From: JAGXQV01 sp964527565
GTDB lineage: Bacteria > Pseudomonadota > Gammaproteobacteria > Burkholderiales > Sulfuricellaceae
NCBI GenBank assembly: GCA_964527565.1
Contig: CAZGOY010000017.1
Coordinates: 1 to 63,175, forward strand
Direction: 5' to 3'
Length of the DNA stretch: 63,175 nucleotides
Shown: positions 25,621 through 33,827 of the stretch, piece by piece
How the letters are laid out: the number at the start of each line of letters is the position of its first letter
How positions within the stretch are numbered: the first letter of the stretch is position 1
The notes under the pieces: model-generated
What the model was told of the DNA's origin: nothing
Database searches by the model: none
The model's input: the letters and a program-made list of their open reading frames with translations, nothing else
Translations under genes and position numbers: made by a program

Positions 25621-26277
25621 CTAACTGTATAAATTGTGGGTCAAAATGTAATCGAGTACCGCGCCGGGAAGCAGGTAGCGCGGGCTAAGGCGCTGCCGCA
25701 GCAGGGCGCGGATGCGGGTGGAGGAAATGTCCAGCGCGGTGACCGGGTAGGTGAGGATCATTCCCGCCGCCGCCTGGTGCAGCGCCTGCGCGTCATGGCA
25801 CAGGCGGTTTGCCAGTTCCTCGTGCAGTTCGGCAGGAAACCCGGCGGAGCGCTCAGCGCCGCCGAAACCGGGGCGGTGCGCCACCACGATGTGCGCCAGG
25901 TCGAACAGCTCGCGCCAGCGGTACCAGGTCGGCAGGCTCCAGAAGGCATCGACCCCCATCAGCAGGCACAAGGGCTGCTCCGCGCCCAGTTCGTCGCGCA
26001 ATTCGGTCAGGGTTTCCAGGGTGTAGCACGGCGTCTGCTTGAAGATTTCGCGTTCGTCGAGGCGAAACCAGGTGTTGTCGCTGACCGCCAGGCGCACCAT
26101 GTCCAGACGCTGCCGGGGCGTCACGTCGGGCTGCTCGCGATGCGGCGGGCAGCCCGCCGGGATCAGGCGGATTTCGGCCAGATCCAGGCCCTCTCCCAAC
26201 TCCAGGGCCATGCGCAGATGGCCGAAGTGGATGGGATTGAAGGTGCCGCCGAGGATGCCGATGGGGGAAGGTGTCAA
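25621..26277 (-). CDS. nadD: Nicotinate-nucleotide adenylyltransferase
   Basis: 218 aa if started at the TTG at 26277. The nucleotidyltransferase motif GILGGTFNPIHFGHLRMA and the C-terminal DISSTRIRALLRQRLSPRYLLPGAVLDYI are clear. It makes deamido-NAD from nicotinate mononucleotide and ATP. No ATG or GTG lies between the upstream yoeB stop (26285) and the first conserved motif. The TTG gives the usual length but has no good ribosome-binding site. The open frame continues upstream inside yoeB and is not considered coding. Translation may depend on coupling with yoeB. Confidence 0.92.
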   Translation of the reverse strand: MTPSPIGILGGTFNPIHFGHLRMALELGEGLDLAEIRLIPAGCPPHREQPDVTPRQRLDMVRLAVSDNTWFRLDEREIFKQTPCYTLETLTELRDELGAEQPLCLLMGVDAFWSLPTWYRWRELFDLAHIVVAHRPGFGGAERSAGFPAELHEELANRLCHDAQALHQAAAGMILTYPVTALDISSTRIRALLRQRLSPRYLLPGAVLDYILTHNLYS

Positions 26278-26284
26278 AGTCGGG

Positions 26285-26560
26285 TCAGGTAGTAAGCGTT
26301 TCGTAATGGCCGCCAATGGCGAAGATGTGAATATGGTTATCATCAAAGCGGTAAACCAGCCGGTCCTTGAGCGACAGGCGGCGTGACCACAGCCCGGCAA
26401 GTCCGTGCTTCAGTGCTTCGGGCTTTCCCGTGCCTACGGCGGGATCGCCGCGCTGCATTTCCTGAAGAATTCGCCGTAATGCCTTGTGCAAGTTTTTGTC
26501 CTTTTCGCGTAGTGCCTCGTAACGTTGCCAGGTGTCGCCTTCAAAAACAATGGCACGCAT
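26285..26560 (-). CDS. yoeB: YoeB-type toxin of a YefM/YoeB module
   Basis: 91 aa. The segment KPEALKHGLAGLWSRRLSLKDRLVYRFDDNHIHIFAIGGHY aligns with the catalytic part of E. coli YoeB, a ribosome-dependent mRNA endonuclease, including the Glu, Arg and terminal His-Tyr residues of the active site. The protein is otherwise the normal length. Its ATG overlaps the antitoxin stop (TAATG), which couples their translation. It sits in an operon between proA and nadD. Confidence 0.9.
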   Translation of the reverse strand: MRAIVFEGDTWQRYEALREKDKNLHKALRRILQEMQRGDPAVGTGKPEALKHGLAGLWSRRLSLKDRLVYRFDDNHIHIFAIGGHYETLTT

Positions 26561-26814
26561 TACAGCGCATCCGCTGCGGGCGTGTATCCCTTACCCTCGC
26601 GGTAGCTTACCTGGGAGGCGGCAATCTGCGCCATCAGGGAGGAATTTTGCAGGATATGCAGGGTTTCCTGTTCACGCGCCCAATCTTCGGCACCCAACAC
26701 GACGAAATCCTTCCCGCCCCGGCGCGTGATTCGCAATGGCTCGTGATCCTGGATGCTGGCATCTACAACGGCACCCAGATGGCTGCGGAACTGGTTGACG
26801 CTAACTTCACGCAT
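26560..26814 (-). CDS. yefM: YefM/Phd-type antitoxin
   Basis: 84 aa. It begins MREVSVNQFRSHLGAVVDAS with the Phd/YefM DNA-binding fold, then EPLRITRRGGKDFVVLGAEDW, and has a C-terminal tail that should wrap the toxin. The ATG at 26814 follows a strong GGAGGAA site. The frame is open far upstream inside proA, but that part is not coding. It lies 14 bp after the proA stop and, as usual for the family, precedes its toxin. Confidence 0.9.
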   Translation of the reverse strand: MREVSVNQFRSHLGAVVDASIQDHEPLRITRRGGKDFVVLGAEDWAREQETLHILQNSSLMAQIAASQVSYREGKGYTPAADAL

Positions 26815-26828
26815 GTCGATTCCTCCCG

Positions 26829-28085
26829 CTAGCCCCGCACGTGCCCGTCGCCCAGCACGATGAATTTCTGGCTGGTCAGCCCTTCCAGCCCGACCGGGCC
26901 GCGCGCGTGAATCTTGTCGGTGGAAATGCCGATTTCCGCGCCCAGGCCGTATTCGAAACCGTCGGCAAAGCGCGTGGAGGCATTCACCATCACCGAACTG
27001 GAATCCACTTCGCGCAGGAAACGGCGCGCCTTGGTGTAGTTCTCTGTGACGATGGATTCGGTGTGCTGCGAACTGTAGGTGGCAATATGGTCGATCGCCT
27101 GGTCCAGCCCCGCGACCACGCGGATGCTCAGAATCGGCGCCAGGTATTCGGTATGCCAGTCTTCCTCGGTGGCTTCCTTCATTTCGCTCACGATAGCGCG
27201 CGCAGCCGCGCAGCCGCGCAACTCGACGCCCTTGTCGAGGTAGATCTTGCACAGCGGGGGCAGGATGGCCTGGGCCACGCTTTGCGCCACCAGCAGGGTT
27301 TCCATGGTGTTGCAGGTGCCGTAGCGGCTGGTCTTGGCATTGTCGGCGATGCGGATCGCCTTGGCGGGATCGGCTTCGTCGTCGATGTAGACGTGGCACA
27401 CCCCGTGCAGGTGCTTGATCACGGGAATGCGCGCTTCGGCAATCAGGCGTTCGATCAGACCCTTGCCGCCGCGCGGCACGATCACGTCGACATAGTCTTT
27501 CATGGTGATGAGTTCACCCACTGCGGCGCGGTCGGTGGTCGAAATCACCTGCACCGCCGTCTCGGGCAGCCCCGCCGCCTTCAGGCCTTCGCTCACGCAG
27601 GCGGCGATGGCCTGGTTGGAATGCAGCGCTTCCGAGCCGCCGCGCAGGATCGCAGCGTTGCCGGATTTCAGGCACAGCCCGGCGGCATCTGCGGTGACGT
27701 TGGGGCGCGCTTCGTAGATGATGCCGACCACGCCCAGCGGCACGCGCATCTTGCCGACCTGGATGCCGGAAGGACGGTAGTTGAGACCGCTGATTTCGCC
27801 CACCGGATCGGGCAGCGCGGCAATCTGCTCCAGCCCTTCGGCCATGCCCGCCACGCCCTTTTCGGTGAGGGTCAGACGATCCAGCAGGGCCGCATCCAGC
27901 CCGGCTTCCCTGGCTTCAGCCAAGTCCTGGGCATTGGCGGCCACCAGCTTGGCGCTGTCGCGGCGGATCGCCGCCGCCATCGCCAGCAGCGCCTGGTTCT
28001 TGGCGTTGGTATCGGCACTCGCCATCTGGCGGGAAGCGGCGCGCGCCTGCTTGCCGACGGTTTGCATGTATTCCTTGACGTTCAT
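26829..28085 (-). CDS. proA: Glutamate-5-semialdehyde dehydrogenase (gamma-glutamyl phosphate reductase)
   Basis: 418 aa. The NADPH-dependent aldehyde dehydrogenase fold shows VPLGVVGIIYEARPNVT, GNAAILRGGSEALHSN, DVIVPRGGKGLI and the catalytic Cys in SRYGTCNTMETLLV. It makes glutamate semialdehyde in proline synthesis, after ProB (4 kb away). It starts 11 bp after holA on the same strand and is followed by the YefM/YoeB module. Confidence 0.97.
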   Translation of the reverse strand: MNVKEYMQTVGKQARAASRQMASADTNAKNQALLAMAAAIRRDSAKLVAANAQDLAEAREAGLDAALLDRLTLTEKGVAGMAEGLEQIAALPDPVGEISGLNYRPSGIQVGKMRVPLGVVGIIYEARPNVTADAAGLCLKSGNAAILRGGSEALHSNQAIAACVSEGLKAAGLPETAVQVISTTDRAAVGELITMKDYVDVIVPRGGKGLIERLIAEARIPVIKHLHGVCHVYIDDEADPAKAIRIADNAKTSRYGTCNTMETLLVAQSVAQAILPPLCKIYLDKGVELRGCAAARAIVSEMKEATEEDWHTEYLAPILSIRVVAGLDQAIDHIATYSSQHTESIVTENYTKARRFLREVDSSSVMVNASTRFADGFEYGLGAEIGISTDKIHARGPVGLEGLTSQKFIVLGDGHVRG

Positions 28086-28096
28086 CCTTCGTTCTC

Positions 28097-29119
28097 CTAA
28101 CTTCTCGCACCGGCGCGCGGCACGATCACCATTAATCCCAGTTGCAGCAGTTCATCCCATACGTCGCCGCGCTCCAGCCCCTTGATGGTGCGGTCGATGT
28201 GGGCGGCACGCTTCAGCGCTGCCACCAGCCGTCCGCCGCTCGCGCGGTTGAATGCGCGTTCGACCAGCCCCTGGCGGCTTTCCCAGATGCGCAGGTCGCG
28301 CATTCCCTGGGCCAGCGCGACGCCCCGGCTTTTCCCCAGCGCCAGTTGCGCAAGCTGGCGGATTTCCTTGGTCAGCGCCCAAAGCACCAGCACCGGCGAC
28401 ACGCCTTCACCGCGCACGCCTTCCAGCATGTGGACGTAGCGCGCCGTTTCCCCCGCCAGCATGGCTTCCGCCAAGTTGAACACATCATAGCGTGAAACAT
28501 CCAGCACCGCCTCCCTGACCTGCTCGAAGGCCAGCGTCCCGGCGGGATACAGCAGGCCGAGCTTGCGGATTTCCTGGTGGGCCGCCAGCAGGTTGCCTTC
28601 CACCCGGTCGGCGAGGAATTGCAGGGTATCGCGCTCGGCGCGCTGCTCCTGCGCCGCCAGCCGCGCGGCAATCCAGTCCGGCAGGCGGGGGCGCTCCACA
28701 GGATAGACCTGCACCGTTACGGCGGCGCCTTCCAGCGCCTTGAACCACTTGCTCGCCTGCTGCGCCTTGTCGAGCTTGGGGCACAGCACCAGGGTCAGGG
28801 TGTCGGGCGGCAGGCTGGCGCAATATTGCTCGATGACCTTGCCGCCTTCCAGCCCCGGCTTGCCGGACGGAATGCGCAATTCGGCGATACGCCGCGCGGC
28901 AAACAGCGACAGGTTGCTGCCGCTGGCCAGCAGGGTTTGCCAGTTGAAGCCGGACTCGACCGTGAACAATTCGCGCTCGTCATAACCCTCACGGCGCGCT
29001 GCGGCGCGGATGGCATCCGCCGCTTCCTGCACCAGCAGGGGTTCATCACCGAACACCAGGTACAACGGCGCCAGGGACTTTTGCAGATGGGCAGCGAGTT
29101 GCTCGGGCTTTACGCGCAT
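28097..29119 (-). CDS. holA: DNA polymerase III subunit delta
   Basis: 340 aa. The N-terminus QLAAHLQKSLAPLYLVFGDEPLLVQEAADAIRAAA and the later LLAAHQEIRKLGLL are typical of HolA, the clamp-loader subunit that opens the beta ring. The C-terminal helical domain (ALTKEIRQLAQLALGKSRG, FNRASGGRLVAALKRAAHIDRTIKG) is complete. It lies between lptE (5 bp) and proA (11 bp), the standard betaproteobacterial order. Confidence 0.96.
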   Translation of the reverse strand: MRVKPEQLAAHLQKSLAPLYLVFGDEPLLVQEAADAIRAAARREGYDERELFTVESGFNWQTLLASGSNLSLFAARRIAELRIPSGKPGLEGGKVIEQYCASLPPDTLTLVLCPKLDKAQQASKWFKALEGAAVTVQVYPVERPRLPDWIAARLAAQEQRAERDTLQFLADRVEGNLLAAHQEIRKLGLLYPAGTLAFEQVREAVLDVSRYDVFNLAEAMLAGETARYVHMLEGVRGEGVSPVLVLWALTKEIRQLAQLALGKSRGVALAQGMRDLRIWESRQGLVERAFNRASGGRLVAALKRAAHIDRTIKGLERGDVWDELLQLGLMVIVPRAGARS

Positions 29120-29124
29120 CGCGT

Positions 29125-29619
29125 TTAGTCTTCCGCTTCGGGGGGAGGAGGCAGCCGCACGGCATTAAGCCGACGCACGATCTGCGCGACGGCATCGGTC
29201 TGCATGTCGCGGTAGAGTTTTTCCTCTTCTTCCGCCTTGGCCAGCAGGAAGGCGTCGTCGAAGGTCATGTCGCGGCGCAGTTCGATCTGCTGTTCCGGCA
29301 GCATCGGGCGGTTCTGCCGGTCGATAACGCGAAAGGTGACACGGTAAACCAGCAGGTATTCGCGCACCCGTCCCGCCCCGCTCAGGGAAAGGATGCGTTT
29401 CTCGCGGCCTTCCCCGGTGATTTGCAGTAGCGCCTCGGCATCCCCCGCCTTGGCGACGATGCGCGCGCGGCTGCCGTGCGCCAGCGCGCGCCGCAGATCG
29501 TCGGCCACCGCCCCGCCTTCGACGTACAGCGTCTCGAAAGGCAGCGCCAGCTTGCCACGCAACTGGAAACCGCAGCCGGTCAACGCCAACGCCAGCAGGA
29601 CGGTCAGGAGCCTCTTCAT
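29125..29619 (-). CDS. lptE: LPS-assembly lipoprotein LptE
   Basis: 164 aa from the ATG at 29619. The signal peptide ends in the lipobox LTGC at Cys18, so it is an outer membrane lipoprotein. The rest (GFQLRGKLALPFETLYVEGG and the C-terminal DDAFLLAKAEEEEKLYRDMQTDAVAQIVRRLNAV) matches LptE, the plug of the LptD lipopolysaccharide translocon. The upstream ATG at 29661 would put 14 residues before the signal peptide and is unlikely. In many relatives leuS directly precedes lptE; here leuS is 31 kb away on the other strand. Confidence 0.94.
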   Translation of the reverse strand: MKRLLTVLLALALTGCGFQLRGKLALPFETLYVEGGAVADDLRRALAHGSRARIVAKAGDAEALLQITGEGREKRILSLSGAGRVREYLLVYRVTFRVIDRQNRPMLPEQQIELRRDMTFDDAFLLAKAEEEEKLYRDMQTDAVAQIVRRLNAVRLPPPPEAED

Positions 29620-29662
29620 CAAAGCGCTGCCACGAATATTCCAATCAGCCTTTATGGTCACT

Positions 29663-29950
29663 TTATTCTGCCGCCAGCGTTTCCATCACGAATTCAGGGT
29701 TACGTTCAACCAGATGCAATAACGCGACTGCCGGGCCGTGCGGCCTACGGTCGCCACGCTCCCAATGGCGCAAGGTGTTGACGCTGATGTGGCAACGCGA
29801 AGCAAACTGCTCCTGATTCAACCCGGTTTTCCGCCGAATGCTCCTTACATCGGGCATGCGGGGGCGGTGCAACACAACATCCACCTGCTCGCCGGCAGCG
29901 TGGGCGATAGCCTGTTCCAATCCATCCTGAATACGGTCAAATGCTCTCAT
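29663..29950 (-). CDS. HTH (XRE) antitoxin-like protein, no intact partner
   Basis: 95 aa from the ATG at 29950, which follows GGAG. A helix-turn-helix (IRRKTGLNQEQFASRCHISVNTLRHWERGDRRPHGPAVALLHLVERNPEFV) with a HigA/MqsA-like C-terminal part is clear. Such proteins are antitoxins encoded after a toxin gene. Directly upstream only a short open stretch overlaps the start, in another frame with peptide LVATALEKFNESI before its stop, and it is closed by a stop a few codons earlier. The toxin gene therefore seems lost or decayed. It lies 43 bp upstream of lptE on the same strand. Confidence 0.75.
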   Translation of the reverse strand: MRAFDRIQDGLEQAIAHAAGEQVDVVLHRPRMPDVRSIRRKTGLNQEQFASRCHISVNTLRHWERGDRRPHGPAVALLHLVERNPEFVMETLAAE

Positions 29951-30355
29951 TGAATTTCTCCAGCGCGGTAGCAACCAGTTGCAAGGGTGCTCAACATCGC
30001 TGGATTTTAGTCCAATGGATTGGTCTGGCGCAACCCGAGGTAAGCTGAAAAAAATGGATTGGCCGATTCGTTGTCGGTGCGGTTGGACAGACGCATGGTG
30101 CCGCGTGAGCCCTTGCGCTCTTCGGGGCCCAACAAATTGAGGGCGGCAGCAATCGCGCTACCGTCCTGTTCCTGAATGCTTCTCCGTGCCGTGCCATCGT
30201 TCATCCTTTTCGCCCCCAAGGTCAAGATCATAACGAGGCGACAACTATTCTGACACGGGGGGCGGGGACACATCGTTCCGCCCCTCGACGGGGAGTTGTT
30301 GCAACTCTTCAAGTTGCCCCCACCATTTTCACTCAACAGGGGCAAATTGGGCTAA
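29951..30355. other. Gene-poor stretch between moeB and the HTH gene
   Basis: About 400 bp without a convincing gene. One weak - strand ORF (30007-30204) is listed separately. GC-rich inverted segments occur (CCCC-TCGAC-GGGG near 30289-30301 and GTTG/CAAC pairs near 30296-30325). The end next to the HTH gene appears to hold the remnant of a toxin gene. No tRNA or clear promoter was seen. Confidence 0.5.
30007..30204 (-). CDS. Small hypothetical protein, doubtful
   Basis: 65 aa beginning MNDGTARRSIQEQDGSAIAAAL and ending ANPFFSAYLGLRQTNPLD. AAAGG lies directly before the ATG. I recognise no family. The composition is not clearly different from chance translation of GC-rich DNA. It lies between moeB and the HTH antitoxin-like gene on the same strand. 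Confidence 0.22.
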   Translation of the reverse strand: MNDGTARRSIQEQDGSAIAAALNLLGPEERKGSRGTMRLSNRTDNESANPFFSAYLGLRQTNPLD

Positions 30356-31105
30356 TCAGTTTTGCCCGCATATCGGGCAGGCGGGATCCCTGGTCAGGCG
30401 GATGCTGCGCCATTCCATGCGCAGGCCGTCGAGCAGCAGCAGGCGCCCGGCCAGCGATTCGCCGGCGCAGGCCAGCAGCTTGAGCGCTTCGGCGGCCTGC
30501 ACCGCGCCGATGATGCCGACCAGCGGGGCGAATACGCCTAGGGTGGCGCAACGCTCGTCCACCTCATCAGCGTGCTCGGGAAACAGGCAGTGGTAGCAGG
30601 GGCTGGCGGGCTGGCGGAAGTCGAATACCGTCACCTGCCCGTCGAAGCGCACGGCGGCGCCGGATACCAGCGGCTTTTTCAGGCGGGCACAGACGCGGTT
30701 GATGGCGTGGCGGGTGGCGAAATTATCGCTGGCGTCGAGCACTACGTCGGCCTGTGCCACCTGCTGAGTTAGATCATCTTCTTTAAGACGCTTTTCAACG
30801 GCGCTGACGCGGATTTCCGCATTGATGCCCGCCAGCGCCTGTTCGGCTGACAGCGCCTTGTTGACGCCGAGGCTGCGCGTGCCGTGGATGATCTGGCGTT
30901 GCAGGTTGGTGAGGTCGACCGTGTCGCCGTCGCATATAGTGAGGTGGCCGACCCCGGCGGAGGCCAGGTAAAGCGCCACGGGGGAGCCGAGCCCCCCGGC
31001 GCCGACGATCAGCGCATGCGCCGCCAGCAGTTTTTCCTGCCCCTCGATGCCGATCTGCGGCAACAGGATGTGACGGCTGTAGCGCAGCAACTGGGCGTCG
31101 TTCAC
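30356..31105 (-). CDS. moeB: Molybdopterin-synthase adenylyltransferase (MoeB/ThiF family)
   Basis: 249 aa E1-like enzyme. It starts LLRYSRHILLPQIGIEGQEKLLAAHALIVGAGGLGSPVALYLASAG, has the Asp-containing ICDGDTVDLTNLQRQIIH, and two zinc-binding CxxC pairs: PCYHC around residue 170 and CPIC at the C-terminus. It adenylates the C-terminal Gly of MoaD (or ThiS-like proteins) before sulfur transfer. No rhodanese domain is fused. It is the last gene of gpmI-envC-ctpA-moeB, 13 bp after ctpA. Confidence 0.93.
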   Translation of the reverse strand: MNDAQLLRYSRHILLPQIGIEGQEKLLAAHALIVGAGGLGSPVALYLASAGVGHLTICDGDTVDLTNLQRQIIHGTRSLGVNKALSAEQALAGINAEIRVSAVEKRLKEDDLTQQVAQADVVLDASDNFATRHAINRVCARLKKPLVSGAAVRFDGQVTVFDFRQPASPCYHCLFPEHADEVDERCATLGVFAPLVGIIGAVQAAEALKLLACAGESLAGRLLLLDGLRMEWRSIRLTRDPACPICGQN

Positions 31106-31118
31106 GGCAAAACGCGCC

Positions 31119-32567
31119 TCAACGGTTCTGGAGTATCTGCAAGCCCTTCAGCAAGTTCATCGCCTGATTCAACTGGTAATCGTTCTTCGATACCAGTTCG
31201 GTGGGGGCAGCCGGCTTGTCTTCCAGGTCCTTGTCCTTGGCGGCGCCCGGTTTGCCGTCCTTGGCCTTGGGCGCCGGCTTGGCCGGTGCGTGCAACTTGA
31301 TGGAATTGGTTTCCTGCTTGGTATCGCCTTCCTTGTTGCCGTTGGCGAGGTGGCGGTCGAGGTCGGCTTCGCGCAGGCGCATACCTTCATCCACGCCGCT
31401 AACGGTGGCGTCGTCGACGATGATGTCGGGGGTGATGCCCTTGGCCTGGATCGAGCGGCCTCCGGGGGTGAAGTAGCGCGCCGTGGTGAGCTTGATGGCG
31501 GTGTTGTTGCCTAGCGGCAGCACGGTCTGCACCGAGCCCTTGCCGAAGGTCTGGGTACCCATGATGATGGCGCGCTTGTGATCCTGCAGGGCGCCGGCGA
31601 CGATTTCCGAGGCCGAGGCCGAACCGCCGTTGACCAGCACCACCATCGGTACCTTCTTGACGGCTTCCGGCAGGTTTTTCAGGTAGTCTTCCTTGCCCAT
31701 GCCGTGCAGATAGTGCTGCTTGCTGGCGGTCAGGCGCATTTTTGCGTCATCGGTGCGACCGTCGGTGTAGGTCACCAGCACATCCTTGGGCAGGAAGGCC
31801 GCCGCCACGCCGACCGCGCCGTTGAGCAGGCCGCCGGGATCGTTGCGCAGGTCGAGCACCAGGCCCTTGAGCGGGTCCTTGTTCTGCTTGTAGAGAGCTT
31901 CTACCGCCTTGGCGAGGTTTTCCCCGGTGTGCTCCTGGAACTGGGTCACGCGGATGTAGCCGTAGCCGTCTTCGGCGAGTTTCGATTTGACGCTCTGGAT
32001 CTTGATCACGGCGCGCGTCAGGGTGAAGATCAAAGGCTTGCCTTCGCCCTTACGCGCCACGGTCAGGGTGATCTTGGTGCCGGGCTTGCCGCGCATGCGC
32101 TTGACCGCTTCATTGAGGGTCAGGCCCTTGATCGGAGTCTCGTCGAGCTTGATGATCAAATCGCCGCTTTTCAGTCCGGCCTGGAACGCCGGGGTGTCCT
32201 CAATGGGCGAGACCACCTTGACGAAGCCGTCTTCCATACTGACCTCGATGCCCAGGCCGCCGAATTCCCCCTGCGTGCCGACCTGCAAATCCTTGAAGGA
32301 GTCGGCGTCGAGATAGGCGGAGTGCGGGTCCAGCCCGGTCAGCATGCCGTTGATGGCTTCGGTGATGAGTTTTTTGTCTTCCACCGGCTCGACGTAATCG
32401 CTCTTGATCTTGCTGAACACTTCGGTAAAGGCACGCAGTTCGTCGATGGGCAAGGGCGCGGCAGCACCGGCGGTCTTGTCGGCAACCGCCGAGAAATTCA
32501 GGCTGATCATGATGCCGGCCACGGCGCCGAAAAGGACCAGTCCGGCTTGTTGCATTTTGCTGCGCAT
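31119..32567 (-). CDS. ctpA: C-terminal processing peptidase (S41, CtpA)
   Basis: 482 aa from the ATG at 32567, which has GGAG six bases upstream. An N-terminal signal or anchor (QQAGLVLFGAVAGIMISLNF) is followed by a PDZ domain (GLGIEVSMEDGFVKVVSPIEDTPAFQAGLKSGDLIIKLD) and the S41 core, where the catalytic Ser is in GGSASASEIVAGAL and the Lys in GTQTFGKGSVQT. The C-terminal tail is Lys/Ala/Pro-rich. It trims periplasmic proteins, including peptidoglycan enzymes, which fits its neighbour envC. Confidence 0.95.
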   Translation of the reverse strand: MRSKMQQAGLVLFGAVAGIMISLNFSAVADKTAGAAAPLPIDELRAFTEVFSKIKSDYVEPVEDKKLITEAINGMLTGLDPHSAYLDADSFKDLQVGTQGEFGGLGIEVSMEDGFVKVVSPIEDTPAFQAGLKSGDLIIKLDETPIKGLTLNEAVKRMRGKPGTKITLTVARKGEGKPLIFTLTRAVIKIQSVKSKLAEDGYGYIRVTQFQEHTGENLAKAVEALYKQNKDPLKGLVLDLRNDPGGLLNGAVGVAAAFLPKDVLVTYTDGRTDDAKMRLTASKQHYLHGMGKEDYLKNLPEAVKKVPMVVLVNGGSASASEIVAGALQDHKRAIIMGTQTFGKGSVQTVLPLGNNTAIKLTTARYFTPGGRSIQAKGITPDIIVDDATVSGVDEGMRLREADLDRHLANGNKEGDTKQETNSIKLHAPAKPAPKAKDGKPGAAKDKDLEDKPAAPTELVSKNDYQLNQAMNLLKGLQILQNR

Positions 32568-32601
32568 TGCCATCTCCAAAATGTATTTCTGTGCCAATAG
32601 G

Positions 32602-33822
32602 TTATTTCATGCTGACCCAGGGCAGCGGATCGAAAGGCTTGCTCTGGTAACGCAACTCGAAGTATAAACCGGAATCCGCTATTCCACCGCTATTTCCCAC
32701 CCCGGCCACAGTGTCGCCGGTCTTCACAGCGTCCCCCGCCTGTTTGAACAGGGTCTCGTTGTTCCCGTACAAACTCATGTAGCCGCCGCCGTGGTCGATG
32801 ATGACGATGTTGCCGAATCCGCGCAGCCACTCGGAAAATACCACCTGCCCGCCAGACACCGCCCTCACCGGCTGTCCGGCTGCGGCTCGGATGAACAGCC
32901 CCTTCCAGGTGACGCCGCCGTCTTCGCGCTGCGTGCCGAAGCGGTTGATCAGTTCCCCCTTTATCGGCAGGCGTAGCGCACCCTTTAGCTGGCGAAACGG
33001 GCGATCACCTTGGTCGGAGGAGGGGACCGCCGTGTTTTGCACGCCTTTTTTTCCTTTTCCGGGCGGAACGGACTTCGCTGCTTTAGCCGCCTTGGCCGCT
33101 TTTGCCGCCCGCTCGGCGGCTAGGCGGTTGAGCCGTTCGATCAGTTGTGCCAGGCGTTTTTCGTCATTTTGCAGCTTGCCGATTTCACGGCGCTGGGTGG
33201 CGATTTTATGGTCCAGCTTCGACAGCAAGTTTTTGCGCGCGCCGCGCTCCTTTTCCAGGCGTTTTTTTTGTGCTGCCTGCTCGGCCTGGATGCGTGCCAG
33301 TTCGGCGGCCTTTTTCCTTTCAGCCTCGGCCAGGCTGTCAATCTGTTGCAGATTGCCGCGCAAGTCGTGGACCAGTTTGGCGCGCGCGCGCGAAATGTCG
33401 GCGTAATAGCGCAGGTGGCGCGCCAGTTGGCTGGGGTCTTGCTGGCCGAAAAGGATTTCCAGGGTGTCGTGCTGGCCGTGCAAGGCCATACGGGTCAGCA
33501 GCTTGCCGAGCTGCGCCTGCTGTTCGGCGACGCGCGTGCGCGTAGTAGCGCTGTTCTGTTGCAGACGGGCGACCGTTCCGCGGGTTTCCTGGTGCTGTTG
33601 CGAAAGTTCGTGCAGTTTGCGCCCGGAGGCACTGATGGCACGCTCCGAATGCCTGAGCGCTTCGCGGGCATCGGCCTTGGCGCCCTCGGCACTTTCGACT
33701 TCCTTTTGCAGGGAATGGATGCGGCTACGCAATTCGCCGAGTTCGTTCTTCGGCGACGCGGGGGGGGCGGCCAGTGCCGGCAGCGTGCAGAACACGGCCA
33801 GCCATGCGTACCGCCTCAACAT
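32602..33822 (-). CDS. envC: EnvC-type amidase activator with degenerate LytM domain
   Basis: 406 aa. A signal peptide (MLRRYAWLAVFCTLPALA) is followed by a long coiled coil (about residues 25-250, rich in E, K, Q, A, R) and a C-terminal M23/LytM domain (about 290-402). The zinc ligands of active M23 peptidases are missing: the motif usually written H-x3-D is replaced within TWKGLFIRAAAG, and the HxH site reads GLYFELR. This is the pattern of EnvC, which activates amidases at the division septum instead of cutting murein itself. It lies between gpmI and ctpA, a common arrangement. Confidence 0.93.
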   Translation of the reverse strand: MLRRYAWLAVFCTLPALAAPPASPKNELGELRSRIHSLQKEVESAEGAKADAREALRHSERAISASGRKLHELSQQHQETRGTVARLQQNSATTRTRVAEQQAQLGKLLTRMALHGQHDTLEILFGQQDPSQLARHLRYYADISRARAKLVHDLRGNLQQIDSLAEAERKKAAELARIQAEQAAQKKRLEKERGARKNLLSKLDHKIATQRREIGKLQNDEKRLAQLIERLNRLAAERAAKAAKAAKAAKSVPPGKGKKGVQNTAVPSSDQGDRPFRQLKGALRLPIKGELINRFGTQREDGGVTWKGLFIRAAAGQPVRAVSGGQVVFSEWLRGFGNIVIIDHGGGYMSLYGNNETLFKQAGDAVKTGDTVAGVGNSGGIADSGLYFELRYQSKPFDPLPWVSMK

Positions 33823-33827
33823 GCCTT

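Noticed and set aside
31578..32600. 340-codon + strand frame opposite ctpA
   Set aside because: Mirror of the conserved PDZ and S41 domains; no start signal or family.
32602..33822. Annotation as an active M23 metallopeptidase
   Set aside because: The HxxxD and HxH zinc ligands are replaced, as in EnvC-type activators.
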